Positions 16,968-25,243 are shown, numbered from the stretch's first letter. The stretch is DNA of 64,000 nt from Hymenobacter aerilatus (GCF_022921095.1 NZ_CP095053.1:4568501-4632500); one strand, 5' to 3'. Notes: a model not told the origin generated them from the letters alone. A program made the numbers and translations.

Positions 16968-18074
16968 ATGTCATCTTCCCAAAAACCTGCCGGCTACGAC
17001 ATCGACCTCGGCAACGAATGCTCCCGCAACGCCTACGCGTGGTCCAAGAAAACCTTCGCTAATCGTACCGGCAAGCCCGGCGAGGCGGCCCAGGATCTGG
17101 ATGGCGGTTTCGCCAACGAAATCCGTTTTGGCAATGCGCGGCTAGGCATCTCTTCCGATGGCATCGGAACCAAGATTGAGGTGGCCGAGCGGGTAGGAAA
17201 GTTTGATACGCTGGGCTACGACCTGGTGGCCATGACGGCCGACGACCTGATTGTGGGCGGCTTTGTGCCTACCAATCTCAGCAACATCATCGACGTGAAC
17301 ACGCTCGACTACGACGTGATTGACGAGATGATGCGCGGCCTGCACGATGCCTGCAACTTTGCCGGCGTGGCCATTACGGGTGGCGAAATTGCCGAGCTAG
17401 GCAACCGTATTGGCGGCTGGCCCGGTGCCCGTATGAATTTCAACTGGTGCTCTACGGCCATTGGCAGCTTGCACCCCAGCCTGGAGCGTCCTCTCAGCGG
17501 GGCCAGCGTGCAGGCCGGGCAGGCGGTAGTAGCTATCCAATCGCCCAGCTTCCGGTCCAACGGCTTCTCGCTGGCCCGCCGCACGCTGCAAAACCTGTTC
17601 GGCGACAACTGGCACTCAGCTCCCTACGACGGCGCTGATGCTACCCCACATGGCTCGGCCGGGCACACATGGGGGGAAGTGCTGCTGGCGCCTTCGCTGA
17701 TTTACTCGCCCGGCGTAGCCAAGGTATTAGACAAGGGCCTACCCCTCTATGCCGCGGCGCACATCACCGGCGGCGGCATTGCCGATAACTTCAAGCGGGT
17801 GCTGAAAAACGGGGTAGGGGCCGAGCTGACCAACTTGTTTGAGCCGCTGCCCGCTATGCAGAAGCTCACGGAACTGGCCGGCATCACGCCCGCCGACGCC
17901 TACCTCTACTGGAACATGGGCAACGGTATGCTGCTCGTAACTGATGAAGCCCAGGCCGAAGCCATAGCCGACAGCCTTCGTGCCGATGGCTATCAGGCTC
18001 AGGTAGCAGGCCGCATTACGGCCGAAGCTGGTATCCGCCTGAAGGTAGGGGCTGGCGAGTTGACGTACGCGTAG
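16968..18074 (+). CDS. purM: phosphoribosylformylglycinamidine cyclo-ligase (AIR synthetase)
   Basis: 368 residues from the ATG at 16968. It closes FGAM to AIR using ATP. Seen: GISSDGIGTKIEVAE (substrate and ATP loop), DDLIVGGFVPTN, ITGGEIAEL, QSPSFRSNGFSLAR, HITGGGIADN and the glycine-rich NMGNGMLLV end. It is the last plus-strand gene of the nucleotide block; a strong terminator follows. The palindromic repeat upstream may uncouple it from purF. The downstream de novo genes (purE/K, purB, purH, purA) are not in this window. Confidence 0.94.
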   Translation: MSSSQKPAGYDIDLGNECSRNAYAWSKKTFANRTGKPGEAAQDLDGGFANEIRFGNARLGISSDGIGTKIEVAERVGKFDTLGYDLVAMTADDLIVGGFVPTNLSNIIDVNTLDYDVIDEMMRGLHDACNFAGVAITGGEIAELGNRIGGWPGARMNFNWCSTAIGSLHPSLERPLSGASVQAGQAVVAIQSPSFRSNGFSLARRTLQNLFGDNWHSAPYDGADATPHGSAGHTWGEVLLAPSLIYSPGVAKVLDKGLPLYAAAHITGGGIADNFKRVLKNGVGAELTNLFEPLPAMQKLTELAGITPADAYLYWNMGNGMLLVTDEAQAEAIADSLRADGYQAQVAGRITAEAGIRLKVGAGELTYA

Positions 18075-18145
18075 CCACTACACGACTGATGCATTGACGT
18101 TGTAGCATATTGTGCTGCGGCGTTGGTCTATAGAATATTCGTAAG

Positions 18146-18206
18146 GTCCCTGTCGGGAGTCTCTCTCTTTGTTAGCAAAGAGCGGTACTCCCGACAGGGA
18201 CTTTTT
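18146..18206 (+). terminator. terminator after purM
   Basis: A 15-bp perfect stem (GTCCCTGTCGGGAGT / ACTCCCGACAGGGAC) encloses a smaller hairpin CTCTTTG...CAAAGAG and is followed by five T residues. It closes the pyr/pur block. Confidence 0.85.
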
Positions 18207-18659
18207 GCATATGTATGACTTGCTAAATAGATAAACCAGCGTAGAGTTTGGTGGAAAAAACGGAAAGGTTCGGAAAGTAATATTTTGAAAAATGACCCTA
18301 TTATTCAAGGTGCATTTCAAGTAAAGAGTACATATTTTAAAAATAATGCCTTAAAAATTAATGGGGTATTGCTAATAATTCAAAAGTGTCTTCTATATTG
18401 GCCTTGAGAATACAACATACCCTATTGTTGAGCTTATCCTGTCATACAGTGCTCAGCAAGTCTGCTCTATCTGTCCCTGTTATTTAGAGTACCTGGTATT
18501 GCCGCCCAATAGCCAGGAGCATCCCTTAGAAGCATAGTACCTGATTGGCGCTGCCTTGTAAAAGCAGTGGCCTACCTCCGCTTGCCTGAAAAGCTTGGGG
18601 CTTCCCACGCTTTTGTCAATACGCGTACGCTCACTGCTTTCATCTATACCCCCTCCTTT
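18207..18659 (+). other. intergenic region upstream of the porin and ammonium channel genes
   Basis: About 450 bases, AT-rich in the first half. No gene is supported; a GTG-started extension of the porin frame from 18567 exists but has no signal peptide and is rejected. A hairpin with T-run character, AAAAGC...GCTTTT, at 18589-18614 sits about 45 bases before the porin start and could be a weak attenuator. No clear TAnnTTTG box was identified. Confidence 0.4.
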
Positions 18660-19709
18660 ATGTTGATGCTGACCACTGCCCTCCTGACGGCAGCCTTCGC
18701 CACCGAACCCGGCGATTCCGTGCAGAAAAAGCCTTTTGTGTTTTCTGGCTCTGCCGATGGCTATTACCGCTACAATTTTAGCAACCCCCAAGAAGGCCCC
18801 TATAACAACCGTACAAGCTTCACTAACAGCCACAACTCCTTTGAGTTAGGCATGATTTCGCTGAAAGCTGCGCACACTATTGGTAAGGTAGGGCTGGTGG
18901 CCGATGTAGGCTTTGGGCGCCGGGCCGAGGAGTTTTCCTACAACGATGACAACACCCGCTTTGCCATCAAGCAGCTGTATGTGACGTACGCGCCTACGGA
19001 AAAACTCAAGTTTACGGCCGGTAGCTGGGCCACGCACATCGGGTACGAGTCGGTGGATCCGTATCTGAACCGCAATTATAGCATGAGCTATATGTTCTCG
19101 TACGGCCCCTTTTTCCATACGGGCGTGAAAGCGGAAATAGGCATGGGCGACAAAACCACGCTAATGGTAGGCCTAGCCAATCCCACTGATTTTAAGAGTG
19201 CCAGCGCCATGCCCAAGATGGTAATTGGGCAGCTAGCCACCAGCTCTCACGACGACAAGCTGAAGGTATATATCAACTATCAAGGCGGTCGGGCGCAAGA
19301 CGCGCTGCGCCTGCATCAAGAGGATATTGTACTCAGTTATCTGATTAACAGCAAGCTGTCGTTTTCTTATAACGGTACTATGCAGCAGCGCAGAGCGATA
19401 GGCGAGGGCGGCAGCGACGAGTACCACACGTGGTGGGGCTCGGCCCTGTACGCCAACCTCGACCCGCAGCCCTGGTTGGGTTTCACGCTCCGCGCCGAGT
19501 ATACCGGCGACAAAAATCGCCTGCTGGGGCTGAGTAAAAATCTCTTCGAAACTACGCTGTCCTCCAACATCAGAATCGACAACCTGACCATTATCCCGGA
19601 AATCCGGTTGGACCGGAGCAGCGACGACGATAACCTCTTTGCGAACAAGGCCGGCAACAGCAAAAAAGCAACTGTGAGTGGCCTGCTAGCGGCCGTGTAC
19701 TCCTTTTAA
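18660..19709 (+). CDS. outer-membrane beta-barrel protein (porin, OmpL/bbp2-like)
   Basis: 349 residues from the ATG at 18660 (MLMLTTALLTAAFATE), which gives a compact signal peptide; upstream GTG starts do not. The mature part is a run of amphipathic strands rich in Tyr, Phe and Gly (SADGYYRYNFSN, FTAGSWATHIGYESVDPYLNRNYSMSYMFSYGPFFHTGVK) and ends in an aromatic residue (AAVYSF), as expected for a porin-like barrel of the putative beta-barrel porin-2 family. It lies 78 bases upstream of an ammonium channel gene in the same direction. Inference: it forms the outer-membrane entry for a nitrogen compound used with that channel. Substrate is not shown by the sequence. Confidence 0.8.
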   Translation: MLMLTTALLTAAFATEPGDSVQKKPFVFSGSADGYYRYNFSNPQEGPYNNRTSFTNSHNSFELGMISLKAAHTIGKVGLVADVGFGRRAEEFSYNDDNTRFAIKQLYVTYAPTEKLKFTAGSWATHIGYESVDPYLNRNYSMSYMFSYGPFFHTGVKAEIGMGDKTTLMVGLANPTDFKSASAMPKMVIGQLATSSHDDKLKVYINYQGGRAQDALRLHQEDIVLSYLINSKLSFSYNGTMQQRRAIGEGGSDEYHTWWGSALYANLDPQPWLGFTLRAEYTGDKNRLLGLSKNLFETTLSSNIRIDNLTIIPEIRLDRSSDDDNLFANKAGNSKKATVSGLLAAVYSF

Positions 19710-19787
19710 GTGCGGCTGGTCCTAAAAACTAAAGAATCAACTCTACCTCAATAGTATAACTCCCTCCAACTACCTAACACCCTTTGC

Positions 19788-21158
19788 ATGGAAATTTCCC
19801 TACCCCCCAAATCTGGTCGGAGCCCGTTGGGGCTACTTTTGCTGGTCGCGCTGGGGCTGATAGCGGCCTTTGTGCGCATGCCACACCCTGCGGCCGCCGA
19901 AAATAGCGCCCTGAACACCGGCGATATTGCCTGGATGCTGACCGCCTCGGCCTTTGTGCTACTGATGACGCCGGGCCTATCGTTTTTCTACGGCGGCATG
20001 GTGCGCCCCAAGAACCTAATTTCCACTATGCTACAAAGCTTTGTAGCGCTGGGCGTTATTTCTATGGTGTGGTATTTCGTGGGTTTCTCGCTGGCCTACG
20101 GCGACTCCTGGAATGGCCTCATCGGCAACCCCATGACCTTTTTGCTGCTGCGCGATGTGGGCACAGCACCCAACCCTACCCTGTCGCCTACCATCCCATT
20201 CATTCTCTTCTTCGCGTTTCAGCTGAAGTTTGCCATCATCACCCCGGCCCTCATCACCGGCTCGTTTGCTGAGCGCGTGCGCTTCAAGAGCTATTTGGTG
20301 TTTATGGTGCTGTTTTGCTTGTTTATTTACTGCCCGCTAGCTCACTGGACCTGGCACCCCGAGGGCTTCCTGCGGAAGTGGGGCGTGCTTGATTTTGCGG
20401 GCGGTACCGTAGTGCATATTTCGGCTGGGGTAGCAGCGCTGGTAGCGGCCATGGTACTGGGGCCGCGCCGGGCGCACCGCCAGACTTCCTTCGTGACGCC
20501 CAATGTGCCTTACGTGCTGCTGGGCACCGGCTTGCTGTGGTTTGGTTGGTTTGGCTTCAATGCCGGCTCAGCACTGGGCTCCAATGAGTTGGCTTCACTG
20601 TCGTTTGTAAACACCAACCTGGCTTCGGCCTCGGCGCTGGTGGCGTGGCTGCTGGTAGAGGTGGCGCGCGGCGGTAAGCCCACCGCCATGGGCGCCTGCA
20701 TTGGTGCGGTGGTGGGCCTAGTAGGCATCACGCCTGCCGCCGGCTACGTCGATTACGGGCAGAGTATTCTGATTGGCATCGTGGCCTCGCTGGTGAGCTT
20801 TGCCGCCGTGCATTGGAAAAACAGCCGCACTACTATCGACGATACTCTTGATGTATTCCCCTGCCACGGCCTGGGTGGCATTGTGGGCATGCTGCTCACG
20901 GGCGTATTCGCCACCAATGTAGGTCTGGTGAATGGCACTGCTACTGTATTTGGCTACCATGTGCTGGGCTTGGTCATCGTCATTGTCTATGTAACGGTCC
21001 TGTCGTGGGTGTTGCTGAAGGTGACAGATGCGCTGGTAGGGCTGCGGGTGAAGCAGGAGGAAGAAGAGCTCGGCCTCGACCTGAGCCAGCACGAAGAGTC
21101 TACCTACCACGTAGACGAAGAATACGAGAAGCTGTACCGTAAAGAACTGGTATCGTAG
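19788..21158 (+). CDS. amt: ammonium channel / transporter
   Basis: 456 residues with a signal-like first hydrophobic segment and about 11 further membrane helices. It conducts ammonium or ammonia across the inner membrane. Key features: the Asp-containing DFAGGTVVHISAG with the first pore His near 208, DVFPCHGLGG with the second pore His near 358, and the early FFYGGMVRPKN signature. The second motif has PCHGLGG where FGVHGVGG-like sequences are common; both histidines are kept. No glnK/PII gene is adjacent, unlike many amt loci. The cytoplasmic tail is acidic (EEEELGLDLSQHEE). It is paired with the upstream barrel protein and ends before a strong bidirectional terminator. Confidence 0.95.
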   Translation: MEISLPPKSGRSPLGLLLLVALGLIAAFVRMPHPAAAENSALNTGDIAWMLTASAFVLLMTPGLSFFYGGMVRPKNLISTMLQSFVALGVISMVWYFVGFSLAYGDSWNGLIGNPMTFLLLRDVGTAPNPTLSPTIPFILFFAFQLKFAIITPALITGSFAERVRFKSYLVFMVLFCLFIYCPLAHWTWHPEGFLRKWGVLDFAGGTVVHISAGVAALVAAMVLGPRRAHRQTSFVTPNVPYVLLGTGLLWFGWFGFNAGSALGSNELASLSFVNTNLASASALVAWLLVEVARGGKPTAMGACIGAVVGLVGITPAAGYVDYGQSILIGIVASLVSFAAVHWKNSRTTIDDTLDVFPCHGLGGIVGMLLTGVFATNVGLVNGTATVFGYHVLGLVIVIVYVTVLSWVLLKVTDALVGLRVKQEEEELGLDLSQHEESTYHVDEEYEKLYRKELVS

Positions 21159-21190
21159 CGAGGGGCTACCGCCCGCGTAGGGTAGGCCCC

Positions 21191-21248
21191 TATAGTATCA
21201 GCTCCTGCTTTCCAACGATACTGTTGGAAAGCAGGAGCTGATACTATA
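21191..21248. terminator. bidirectional terminator after amt
   Basis: A perfect 26-bp stem with a six-base loop (GATACT) between two convergent genes. It is one of the longest perfect inverted repeats in the window. Confidence 0.88.
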
Positions 21249-21322
21249 GTACCTGCACAACTGTCAGAAATCAGCGCAACGGCTTGTGTGGCAGTGTGGG
21301 CGTACGGATTACAGGTGCGCGT

Positions 21323-21874
21323 TTAGCGCAGGGCCAAGCCTTCGGGCTTGCGTTGCATCTTCGTATTCAATTCTTGCAGGAAGGATTGCAGGCGGGCGTC
21401 GATTTTGGCGAGCTGCTTGCGCTGAGTAGCCGTAGACTGGCCACGGAGCAGCGTTTCGGCTGGAATCTGGAGCGGACCGGCGCTGTGCTTGCCGGCGCGG
21501 GCAAAGTGCGGTTGGCTGTACACTACATCTTCCAGCCGGTAGCGGTAGCCATTTTCCTGCGCTTGCAGAGAGAGTAGGAACGAGTACATTTCCTGCCCAT
21601 CGCGGAGTAGCACGTGGGTTTTGATGAAGCCAGCTTCCGCGCTATTAGTACGCGTGCTCAGGGTGTGGGTACGGGTGGCCTGCGTCAGCCAATCCTGCGC
21701 TCTGGAGTACAGATTTTCCTGCGAGGTAGCCGCTACGGGCACAGAGCCTTTGTACAGAGCCCGCTGGGTGTCGGAGTCTATGTGCAAGGCAGGGGTACTA
21801 ACGTATGTATCGGGTTGCTGGGCCATTGCTGTACTACCTAGTAGCAGCAGCAATGCAACGGGAATATATTTCAT
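21323..21874 (-). CDS. secreted DUF4468-like protein (paralogue)
   Basis: 183 residues from the ATG at 21874 (MKYIPVALLLLLGSTAMAQ), which gives a clear signal peptide; the longer frame to 21922 would bury it. The part QENLYSRAQDWLTQATRTHT corresponds to RALYQHALAWSEKGF in the protein at 5300-5854, and both continue with a central strand region (MYSFLLSLQAQENGYRYRLEDVVY) like that of the DUF4468 TBP-like fold. The C-terminal third is a basic Gln-rich helix. Function is unknown; periplasmic or envelope location is inferred. It seems monocistronic. Confidence 0.65.
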   Translation of the reverse strand: MKYIPVALLLLLGSTAMAQQPDTYVSTPALHIDSDTQRALYKGSVPVAATSQENLYSRAQDWLTQATRTHTLSTRTNSAEAGFIKTHVLLRDGQEMYSFLLSLQAQENGYRYRLEDVVYSQPHFARAGKHSAGPLQIPAETLLRGQSTATQRKQLAKIDARLQSFLQELNTKMQRKPEGLALR

Positions 21875-21903
21875 GGGGCGGGGTGGAATAAAACGTGAAG
21901 TAA

Positions 21904-21938
21904 AGACCTTTATACGAAACACTTACTATAAAAGGTCT
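21904..21938 (-). promoter_or_regulatory. inverted repeat upstream of the DUF4468-like gene
   Basis: AGACCTTTATA and TATAAAAGGTCT form an almost perfect inverted repeat around CGAAACACTTAC, 30 to 65 bases upstream of the start at 21874. Its position fits an operator overlapping the promoter. A standard -7 box was not resolved. Confidence 0.35.
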
Positions 21939-21976
21939 AAGAAACAGGCAGAGTGCAATAGACCCAACATACAGAA

Positions 21977-22013
21977 GCCCGCTGACTTCCTGCGTATGCA
22001 AAAATCAGCGGGC
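21977..22013 (-). terminator. hairpin downstream of the barrel gene at 22063
   Basis: GCCCGCTGA and TCAGCGGGC form a 9-bp stem about 50 bases past the stop of the minus-strand gene at 22063. The following tract (TTCTGT) is only weakly T-rich, so termination efficiency is uncertain. Confidence 0.55.
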
Positions 22014-22062
22014 TCCTACCTAATAGCTACCTATAGCACTGCGTACAAACTATTAGGTAACC

Positions 22063-22824
22063 TTAAAATGAATAGTTAAGCGACGCCTTGATGACCCGGT
22101 TTTGCGCCTGAAAGCTGTTGTTTTTGTCCAGGGAGGTGAGGCCGTAGTCGTAGCCGGCGCTCAGGCCAAAGCCGCTGTCGAACTGGTAGCCCAAGCCGCC
22201 CACCGCCGCAAAATCGACCGGACGGAACTGGTTTTTGGTATCGAAATCCTGCCGGAAGGCCGTGAAGCCTAGTGCCCCAGCGGCTACGCGCACTTTGCTA
22301 CTGACCAAGAACGACGCCTGTGGACCTGCGTAGAGATAGAGGCCCCGCGTGAGGTAGGCTTTGGCCAACACAGGCACATCTATGTAAGCAGTGCGGGCAG
22401 TGGCTGTTACGTTGGCGCTCAGTACCTCAAAGTTGGGCACCGAAGCCGTACCGCGCAGCTGCGTGCCTTTCTCAGAATACAATACGCCGGGCTCGATGGC
22501 AAACCGTTCGCCCAAAGGTAGGGTAGCGTAGAGGCCAGCATGAAAGCCCGTACGGGTTTCGCGGGTCACGGCGCCGTTGGTGTAGTCGGCCAGCGTCATT
22601 ACGCTTTGCACGGCGTCGCCGTTCCAGTCGGCCACGTTCACCCCGGCCCGGATGCCGAGCTGGACGCCGTTGGTAGAAGAAGATTGTGGGGCTGTATACA
22701 CTGGCCGCTTACCCTGAGTGGAGTAAGTAGCAGGGCGGCGCACTTGCGCTTGAGCAGCAGAAACAGAAACCGTTAGGAAAAGGCAAGCCGCGGCCAGGCG
22801 GCCGAAAAGACGCTTCGTTTGCAT
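22063..22824 (-). CDS. outer-membrane beta-barrel protein (PorT-like)
   Basis: 253 residues from the ATG at 22824 (MQTKRLFGRLAAACLFL). A signal peptide ends near SAAQAQ and a Ser/Thr/Pro-rich stretch follows. The barrel region has the pattern of the outer-membrane barrel family 2 / PorT group: LGIRAGVNVADW, TGFHAGLYATLPLGERFAIEPGVLYSEKG, YLTRGLYLYAGPQASFLVSSKV, VGGLGYQFDSGFGLSAGYDYGL, ending LNYSF with the terminal Phe needed for barrel assembly. Specific role is unknown. It is flanked by hairpins on both sides and appears to be a single-gene unit. Confidence 0.82.
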   Translation of the reverse strand: MQTKRLFGRLAAACLFLTVSVSAAQAQVRRPATYSTQGKRPVYTAPQSSSTNGVQLGIRAGVNVADWNGDAVQSVMTLADYTNGAVTRETRTGFHAGLYATLPLGERFAIEPGVLYSEKGTQLRGTASVPNFEVLSANVTATARTAYIDVPVLAKAYLTRGLYLYAGPQASFLVSSKVRVAAGALGFTAFRQDFDTKNQFRPVDFAAVGGLGYQFDSGFGLSAGYDYGLTSLDKNNSFQAQNRVIKASLNYSF

Positions 22825-22949
22825 AGTAGTAGGGAACGGGAGTAGAACCAAAAGCCGGGCCGCGTGGTGCACACTAGCGGCGGGCTGTTGCGGTACTATT
22901 CAAAAAAACCGTGCCAAAGTGCAATGCGTAGTTGCGCCGCCTACCTACT

Positions 22950-23010
22950 ACAAACGCCCTTCTCGTGCAAGAATGACTAGCATCGTTCTCGCACGGGAAG
23001 GGCGTTTGTA
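22950..23010. terminator. hairpin terminator after the TPR gene
   Basis: ACAAACGCCCTTC(T/C)CGTGC arms pair across about 20 bases containing a smaller AGAA/TTCT pairing. It lies about 20 bases past the stop of the minus-strand TPR gene at 23033. Confidence 0.75.
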
Positions 23011-23032
23011 CTGCTCAGAATATATAGGGAAC

Positions 23033-23896
23033 TTAGATAACTCGCTTCCTCGCAGGCTTTTTGGTGCCCTTCTGCGGGGTAGCGGTTGGCTTGGGGGCCA
23101 CCGCCTCCTTGCCTTGAAGGCGCTCCTCAACGGTTTTCAGCAGGAAGTTGGCGTCGGACTTGTGCTGCTCGTCGGGGAATAGCTCTACGGCTAACTGGGC
23201 CTGCTCTTTGGCCTTCTCAAACTGCTTCAGCTCTAGGTACACGAAGGCTAAGTTGAGGTGCGACTCGGGGTAGTTTTTGCGCAGCTCGATGGAGCGCAGA
23301 AACGGCGCTACGCTTTCCTGAAACATGCCTAAGCGCTGGTAGGAGTAACCCTGCGCGTAGTAAGAGCTATAGTCGCCATAGCCGTGCTCATGGGCTACGT
23401 CGTAGTACTGAATAATCAGCGGAAATAGGTCGTCCTCTTCCTTGCTAGTCTCGGCGCAGTTGCACTGCTGCACGGCAAAGTAGTAGTCGCCCAGGCCGCG
23501 GTCCAACTTGTAATCGTTGGGGTAGCGGGCCTTGAGGGTACGTAGCGCCCTACCTAGCGGAAACGGCGTCAAGGTGTAGGTGCTGTCTGGGCTGCGGAAG
23601 TTCTCCAGGTTGTCCGTCAGCTGCACATCTTTGAACGCAAACCGCCGATACTGCGAGTGGCCCACGTTGTAGCGGAGGGCAATGTCTTCCTTTTGCAGCA
23701 CTACAGCCGGGCGCTCGTTGCGCGGGTCATACTTTTGCAGCACCTGAAAAGCCGAGGCATATTTCCGCTCACCCACCAGCGCATCGGCTTTTTGCAGGAT
23801 GGCAATGTTGGTCTGGGCCTGCGCCGTAGCCGCCAGGAAAGAGCCGCCAGCCAGTAAAAGAGCAGCGGTAATGCGTGAGGAGCCCAAAAAAATCAT
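23033..23896 (-). CDS. secreted tetratricopeptide-repeat protein
   Basis: 287 residues from the ATG at 23896 (MIFLGSSRITAALLLAGG), which has GCAGGA a few bases upstream; a longer frame to 23977 is rejected because it would bury the signal peptide. The signal peptide ends near AATAQAQ. Helical repeats follow: ADALVGERKYASAFQVLQKY, and near the C-terminus the TPR-like units SYYAQGYSYQRLGMFQESVA and SHLNLAFVYLELKQFEKAKE. The tail is Lys/Pro/Thr-rich and basic (TPQKGTKKPARKRV). A pair of cysteines (QQCNCAE) lies in the middle. It probably acts as a periplasmic protein-protein adaptor; partner unknown. It is transcribed divergently from the aromatic operon. Confidence 0.72.
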   Translation of the reverse strand: MIFLGSSRITAALLLAGGSFLAATAQAQTNIAILQKADALVGERKYASAFQVLQKYDPRNERPAVVLQKEDIALRYNVGHSQYRRFAFKDVQLTDNLENFRSPDSTYTLTPFPLGRALRTLKARYPNDYKLDRGLGDYYFAVQQCNCAETSKEEDDLFPLIIQYYDVAHEHGYGDYSSYYAQGYSYQRLGMFQESVAPFLRSIELRKNYPESHLNLAFVYLELKQFEKAKEQAQLAVELFPDEQHKSDANFLLKTVEERLQGKEAVAPKPTATPQKGTKKPARKRVI

Positions 23897-24005
23897 GATT
23901 ATTTCCTGCAAAGTAAGAAAGTGCAAACAAGCGGTTTGCCGGCAAAATACGACGGTTTTAGCGGTGGACGCAAGCACACCAACGTAGCAGCGCGGCTAGT
24001 GGATG

Positions 24006-24037
24006 TTTGGTTTTTAAAAAATGATTGCGCAGCTTTG
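24006..24037 (+). promoter_or_regulatory. promoter of the aromatic amino acid operon leader
   Basis: TTTG at 24006-24009 is followed after 20 bases by CAGCTTTG (24030-24037), a 5-of-6 match to the fixed positions of TAnnTTTG. Transcription would begin near 24044, about 30 bases before the first leader peptide. The divergent gene at 23896 starts about 110 bases away. Confidence 0.5.
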
Positions 24038-24073
24038 GCCGTTGCCTTTATCCAACAAGGCAACACACCACAC

Positions 24074-24136
24074 ATGCTTCTTACTCCGGCAGCGGCTTTT
24101 TTTAGCTTTTACTTTACCTACTACGAGCAATCGTAG
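24074..24136 (+). CDS. Phe/Tyr leader peptide 1
   Basis: A 20-codon frame, MLLTPAAAFFSFYFTYYEQS, with 7 aromatic residues in the 9-residue stretch FFSFYFTYY (4 Phe, 3 Tyr). It is followed by a competing-hairpin region: GAGGC (24141-24145) can pair with GCCTC (24182-24186), which is the 5' arm of the terminator at 24178-24209. Ribosome stalling on scarce Phe- or Tyr-tRNA would favour this pairing and read-through. This is classic translation-coupled attenuation, as known for pheA leaders of enterobacteria. It stands in front of pheA and tyrA, which fits the codons sensed. No separate function for the peptide is expected. Confidence 0.85.
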   Translation: MLLTPAAAFFSFYFTYYEQS

Positions 24137-24177
24137 CAGCGAGGCCGCTTTGTAGGAACCCTACTCCTGAATCACAC

Positions 24178-24209
24178 AAAAGCCTCCCACCCCGGAAGGC
24201 TTTTTTTTT
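24178..24209 (+). terminator. attenuator 1
   Basis: AAAAGCCT pairs with AGGCTTTT, extended by CC/GG across a one-base bulge, and is followed by a run of nine T residues. It ends six bases before the second leader peptide starts. Confidence 0.88.
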
Positions 24210-24214
24210 AACCC

Positions 24215-24298
24215 ATGCTCGTCAACGCTCCCGTTTTTGCCTACTACTTTTTTTACTTCTTCTACCCGAAGAAGCGGGCCCGCGTTTGCACTTGCTAA
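24215..24298 (+). CDS. Phe/Tyr leader peptide 2
   Basis: A 27-codon frame with 9 aromatic residues in the 10-residue stretch FAYYFFYFFY (5 Phe, 4 Tyr), then a basic end PKKRARVCTC. Its start lies six bases after the T-run of attenuator 1. Codons 21-23 contain GGGCCC (24276-24281), which can pair with GGGCCC at 24318-24323, the 5' arm of attenuator 2. A ribosome stalled on the aromatic run leaves this segment free and allows read-through; a ribosome reaching the stop codon would cover it. Two leader peptides in series are unusual and make expression depend on two consecutive read-through events. Confidence 0.85.
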   Translation: MLVNAPVFAYYFFYFFYPKKRARVCTC

Positions 24299-24315
24299 GC
24301 AGCGAAAGCACAACG

Positions 24316-24344
24316 AAGGGCCCTCCTAAGGAGGCCCTTTTTTT
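24316..24344 (+). terminator. attenuator 2
   Basis: AAGGGCC(C)TCC pairs with GGAGGCCCTT across a TAA loop, with one bulged C, followed by seven T residues, 21 bases before the pheA start codon. Confidence 0.88.
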
Positions 24345-24364
24345 ACACCTTTTCTCACCGTCGT

Positions 24365-25243
24365 ATGTACCCGACCATTGCCATTCAGGGATTTGAAGGA
24401 AGTTTCCACCAGGTAGCGGCCCGGCGGCATTTTGGCGTCGACCACGCCATTGCTCCCTGTGCCACCTTTGGGCAAGTGGTGCGCCACGTGGCGGGCGGTA
24501 CTACAGACTTCGGCCTAATGGCCATCGAAAACTCGTTGGCTGGCAGTATTCTACCCAACTACTCACTGCTCCAACGTCACGAAGTGCACGTGATAGGGGA
24601 GGTGTATCTGCACATTCGGCAACACCTGATGGCCCTACCCGGCCAGCACCTGCACGACCTACACGAGGTGCACTCACACCCCATGGCCTTGCTCCAGTGT
24701 GCCGACTACCTGGGCAGCCATGGCCACTGGCGCCTGGTAGAGACGGAGGATACGGCCCTGAGTGCCCAGCGCATCCGGGAGCATCGGCGGCCGGGCGTTG
24801 CCGCCGTAGCCGGCGCCCTGGCCGCCGAGCTGTTCGACCTGGAAATTGTGGCCGCTGATATTCACGCCGACCCGGCCAATTACACGCGCTTTTTAGTGCT
24901 GGAGCGCGGCGCCCCAGTGCTGGAAGAGCTGGCGCCTACCGTGAACAAAGCTTCGCTGTACTTCCACACCAGCCACGCCCAGGGAAGCCTGGTACGGGTG
25001 TTAGCGCCTATTGCGCAGTTGGGCATCAACCTCTCTAAATTGCAGTCCTACCCCCGCACGGGCCGCACCTGGCAGTACGGGTTTCATGTAGATGTGGAGT
25101 TTGACACGCCGGCTCAGCTGGCGGCTCTCCTGTACGAGCTGCGCCCCCTCACGGAGCACCTGGAGGTGCTGGGCGCCTACCACCGCGACGTGCTAGAAAC
25201 CGTGCCCGATCATATCATCCGCCAGCAGGCGCCGCTTCAGTAG
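24365..25243 (+). CDS. pheA: prephenate dehydratase
   Basis: 292 residues from the ATG at 24365 (MYPTIAIQGFEGSFHQVAA). It converts prephenate to phenylpyruvate for phenylalanine synthesis. The catalytic domain contains FGLMAIENSLAGSI and the conserved Thr-containing NYTRFLVLE; a C-terminal ACT domain (about 200-280; KASLYFHTSHAQGSLVRVL, then LSKLQSYPRTG in place of ESRP) should give feedback control by Phe. There is no chorismate mutase domain; that activity is carried by the last gene of the operon. It is the first structural gene after the double attenuator and lies 17 bases before the aminotransferase. Confidence 0.95.
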   Translation: MYPTIAIQGFEGSFHQVAARRHFGVDHAIAPCATFGQVVRHVAGGTTDFGLMAIENSLAGSILPNYSLLQRHEVHVIGEVYLHIRQHLMALPGQHLHDLHEVHSHPMALLQCADYLGSHGHWRLVETEDTALSAQRIREHRRPGVAAVAGALAAELFDLEIVAADIHADPANYTRFLVLERGAPVLEELAPTVNKASLYFHTSHAQGSLVRVLAPIAQLGINLSKLQSYPRTGRTWQYGFHVDVEFDTPAQLAALLYELRPLTEHLEVLGAYHRDVLETVPDHIIRQQAPLQ

